Of a DNA stretch of 64,000 bases, positions 61,881 through 64,000 are shown in pieces. Every line of letters starts with the position of its first letter. The stretch's first letter is position 1. Below the pieces are notes generated by a model. That model was not told the DNA's origin. It saw nothing but the letters and a program-made list of their open reading frames with translations, and did not search any database. This DNA comes from Jaltomata sinuosa (Eukaryota; Streptophyta; Magnoliopsida; Solanales; Solanaceae). Both the position numbers and the translations under genes were made by a program. The stretch is taken from NCBI GenBank assembly GCA_003996215.1, contig QJPP01005199.1, positions 27,685-91,684 of the forward strand, in the 5' to 3' direction.

Positions 61881-63418
61881 TATCGTCTAATTCTTCTTTT
61901 TCTAATTCTTCATTCAATTCATTTTCAGATAATTCATATATGCTATCGTCACTGTCTAGTTCATAATCTAGATATTCTAATTGCATATATTCTTCATTAT
62001 TTATTATTATTTCTGCTATTTGCTTTTTCTTAGGATTTTTAGGTAGTTTACAATTTCTAGCTAAATGTCCTAATTTCCCACAATTATAGCATGTACACTC
62101 AGTTATTTTCTTTTTTGGTTTAAAAGGTCTTTTATTGTTAAATTTTTTTACATAATACCTTCGTCTAGGCCTTTTGTATTTATATTGGGATTTATATTTT
62201 TTGAATTTTCCTCGTTTTCTATTCTTTTTATAGTAGTTATCTTTACATCCAAATTGGGGTGCTACTTTATCCTTACAGCATGATAGATTTTTTATTATGG
62301 ATTTTTCCATTTTCATTTCTTCCCTATATTTCTCACATATATCTGAATACCATTTTTGTAAAAATCTTATTCTTACTCCTAGAGTATCTTGTAATCCTGC
62401 TTCATTCCAATCTTTTATGTAATTTTGTAAAATATAATTTCCTTACTTCTTTTGCTTCTTCTGGCGTATATGTTCCTCTGTAATAATATTCTCTAAATAC
62501 ACATGTATATTCATCTATGTAACACATATTACATATTGCTAATTTTAACATTAAATTTCTGTTTAATTGTTTATCTTTATTTTGTTCTTCTGTTTCTGTG
62601 GTTGTGCTGCTAAATTCATTTCGTATTGCCATTTCATATTTATTTAGAATATCCATAGTTGTGGTTGCTGTTTTACCGTCTATAGTTTTACTACTTCTTA
62701 ATGCGTTTATGCTTTCTTCTGATAAGTTGTGTAACCATAATTTTACTGTTCCTAAGAATGTTCGTTCTATATATCCTGGTGCTTCTGTCAAACTTATTTT
62801 ATTGTCTATTAGCTGTTTTGCTATATATCCTATCCATAGTTGAATTGCTTTATTTATGTCCGTTACACAATCTAAATCTAAGAAATTATTATTCTGGTTA
62901 GTTGGTTTTGGAGTCCATTTTTTATTTAATCTTTTATCCCATATACTGTCTTGCCTATCAGATTGCTCGTAATTAACTGTATAGTATGTCAGACTTAATA
63001 TTTTTGGGTCTTTAACTCCTGATGTACTAGCTTCTTGTTCTTTTTCTTTTTCTTTTTCAACATCTCCTGCATTTATTTCAATATTCTCGTCTATGCTTGC
63101 TACATTTGCTATCATTTCTGTATAGGTTTCACTTATTTCCGAACTCTGTTCTGTCTGGTTATCGTTTACCTCATTTATACCTAATTCTTCTTCTTCGGTT
63201 GGTTCTTCTATTTGTAGTTTTTCTTTGAATTTTTCTATTTCAGTTTTTAATTTTGCTTCAATTTCTTTTTCTTTTTGTTTTGCCGTATATAATTCTTTTA
63301 ACTTAGCTAATTCTTTTTCTAGGGCTATTATTCTGTCATTTTTTACTTCTTCTATTTGTTGTATTTCTTGTTTTGCCTGTTGTTTAATGATAGTTATTTC
63401 ATTTTTTCGGTCTATTTC
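61873..63418 (-). pseudogene. Caulimovirid coat protein, N-terminally truncated and frame-shifted
   Basis: First part 63418-62402: a Glu/Lys-rich coiled-coil-like N-terminus (RIIALEKELAKLKELYTAKQ), an acidic stretch, then the capsid core (KAIQLWIGYIAKQLIDNKIS, GYIERTFLGTVKLWLHNLSE). A one-base frame change lies near 62410-62420. The second part, to 61873, has a Lys/Arg-rich region (KYKRPRRRYYVKKFNNKRPF), a zinc knuckle CYNCGKLGHLARNC with all four ligands, and an acidic tail. The start codon is absent: LTR H abuts the ORF at 63419. Confidence 0.82.
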
Positions 63419-64000
63419 TGTCACGACCCGATTTCTCGGTCATGATGGCACCTACAACCCCCGGTAGGTGAACCAATCCCTGTAGCCCAGAACAGTTAGT
63501 AATGGGCTACTATCCAACAAATAAGAGAACAAGACGAATAAAACAGATAATAGGTATATAAATATATACATATGCGGAAACTAAACCAAACCCCAAGACC
63601 TGGTATCATAGTACAGAGCCAAACTACATACATGGAGTGCAAGTAACCACAAGAATATATACAGATGTCTCTGAATGGTAATAGAGTACATGAAGCAAAA
63701 GATAAACTAAAGCTAAGCTCCGATCGCCAAGAGCTCACCCTCAGCCTGAAGTAGTCTCCAACAGATCTCCACGCACGAATCACAACGGTCTAGCGGCGAT
63801 GGCCCACGCTAGGATCTGCACCCAAAGATGCAGGGGGTAGGGGTGAGCACCAAATGCGAAGCATAAGGTACCCAGTAGGTATCATAGGCCGACTGGGCAC
63901 ATATAAGATAAAAGCGCAGTAATAGACAGAAAAGAAGCAAGTAGTCACAGAAATCAACGAAAGGTACACAGGAACTAGCCCAGAGGGAAATCAACAGAAC
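63419..64000. mobile_element. Element H: LTR inserted into the viral coat-protein ORF, runs off the window
   Basis: The sequence changes from viral ORF to TGTCACGACCCGATTTCTCG at 63419. TGTCACGACCC (reverse complement GGGTCGTGACA) is a familiar terminus of Solanaceae Tekay-type LTRs. Orientation cannot be decided because such LTRs have inverted ends. ATTTC at 63414-63418 would be one copy of the target duplication. No gene in the visible 582 bp; open frames on the minus strand are not convincing. Confidence 0.6.

Larger units (their letters stand above)
56385..63418 (-). mobile_element. Element G: endogenous caulimovirid (solendovirus/cavemovirus-like), near full length
   Basis: About 7.0 kb of integrated pararetrovirus. 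On the minus strand the order is coat protein, movement protein, protease-RT-RNase H, transactivator, then an intergenic promoter region and the start of a further ORF. This order with a separate transactivator is that of solendoviruses and cavemoviruses. No LTR or integrase belongs to it. Damage is limited: a few stops and frameshifts, with the transactivator and most of RT still open. The copy is cut at the coat-protein side by LTR H at 63419. Its length is close to one viral genome unit, and the map is circularly permuted. Not a mobile element in the strict sense. Confidence 0.85.

Overview
The window is plant nuclear DNA, most likely from a Solanaceae genome (inference). The evidence is one intron-containing plant gene (GDP-mannose pyrophosphorylase), Athila, Tat/Ogre and Tekay-type LTR retrotransposons, a Stowaway-like MITE, and an integrated copy of a caulimovirid whose gene order is that of the solendovirus/cavemovirus group. 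Nothing bacterial is present. About 51 kb of the left side is nested LTR retrotransposons, and most coding regions there are broken.

Nested layout, working names A to H. Element D (+, Athila-like) starts mid-gag at 24257 and runs to about 32657. It was split by element A (-, Athila-like), which runs from 24256 leftwards past base 1. A was itself hit twice. B (+, Athila-like, 2046-14101, 5-bp repeats ACTAC/ACCAC) interrupts A's gag. C (+, Tekay chromovirus with chromodomain, 15755-23698, perfect GAGAA repeats) interrupts A's 5' LTR. To the right, E (+, Tat/Ogre-like, 32658-51300, with a 4.4 kb 3' LTR) abuts D. E is split by F (-, 37996-44855, perfect ATCAT repeats), a gag-protease-only non-autonomous Athila relative.

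51.3-56.0 kb is the only ordinary genic stretch. It holds an intact GDP-mannose pyrophosphorylase gene on the minus strand: four coding exons, 361 codons, and a probable 5'-UTR exon and intron carrying a MITE. 56.4-63.4 kb (-) is a nearly complete endogenous caulimovirid, G. Its order is coat protein, movement protein, protease-RT-RNase H, transactivator, then an intergenic promoter region. G is cut at its coat-protein end by another LTR, H, which runs off the window.

Main observations: (1) Every LTR family here carries its own unrelated set of short palindromic tandem units just upstream of its TATA box, clear in B, C and F and weaker in E. (2) In three Athila-like elements (A, B, D) the spacer after integrase carries a cassette followed by a TATA-like box, a pyrimidine-rich leader and a GT splice donor. 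The cassette is the same type as the element's own LTR cassette in A and B; D's LTR is missing. This looks like an internal promoter for the env-like ORF. (3) Element C has an inverted U5 end where its 5' LTR should be, yet is flanked by a perfect target-site duplication. (4) The virus copy has a second retropepsin-like domain downstream of its movement protein. All lineage calls come from motifs read by eye; no database search was possible.
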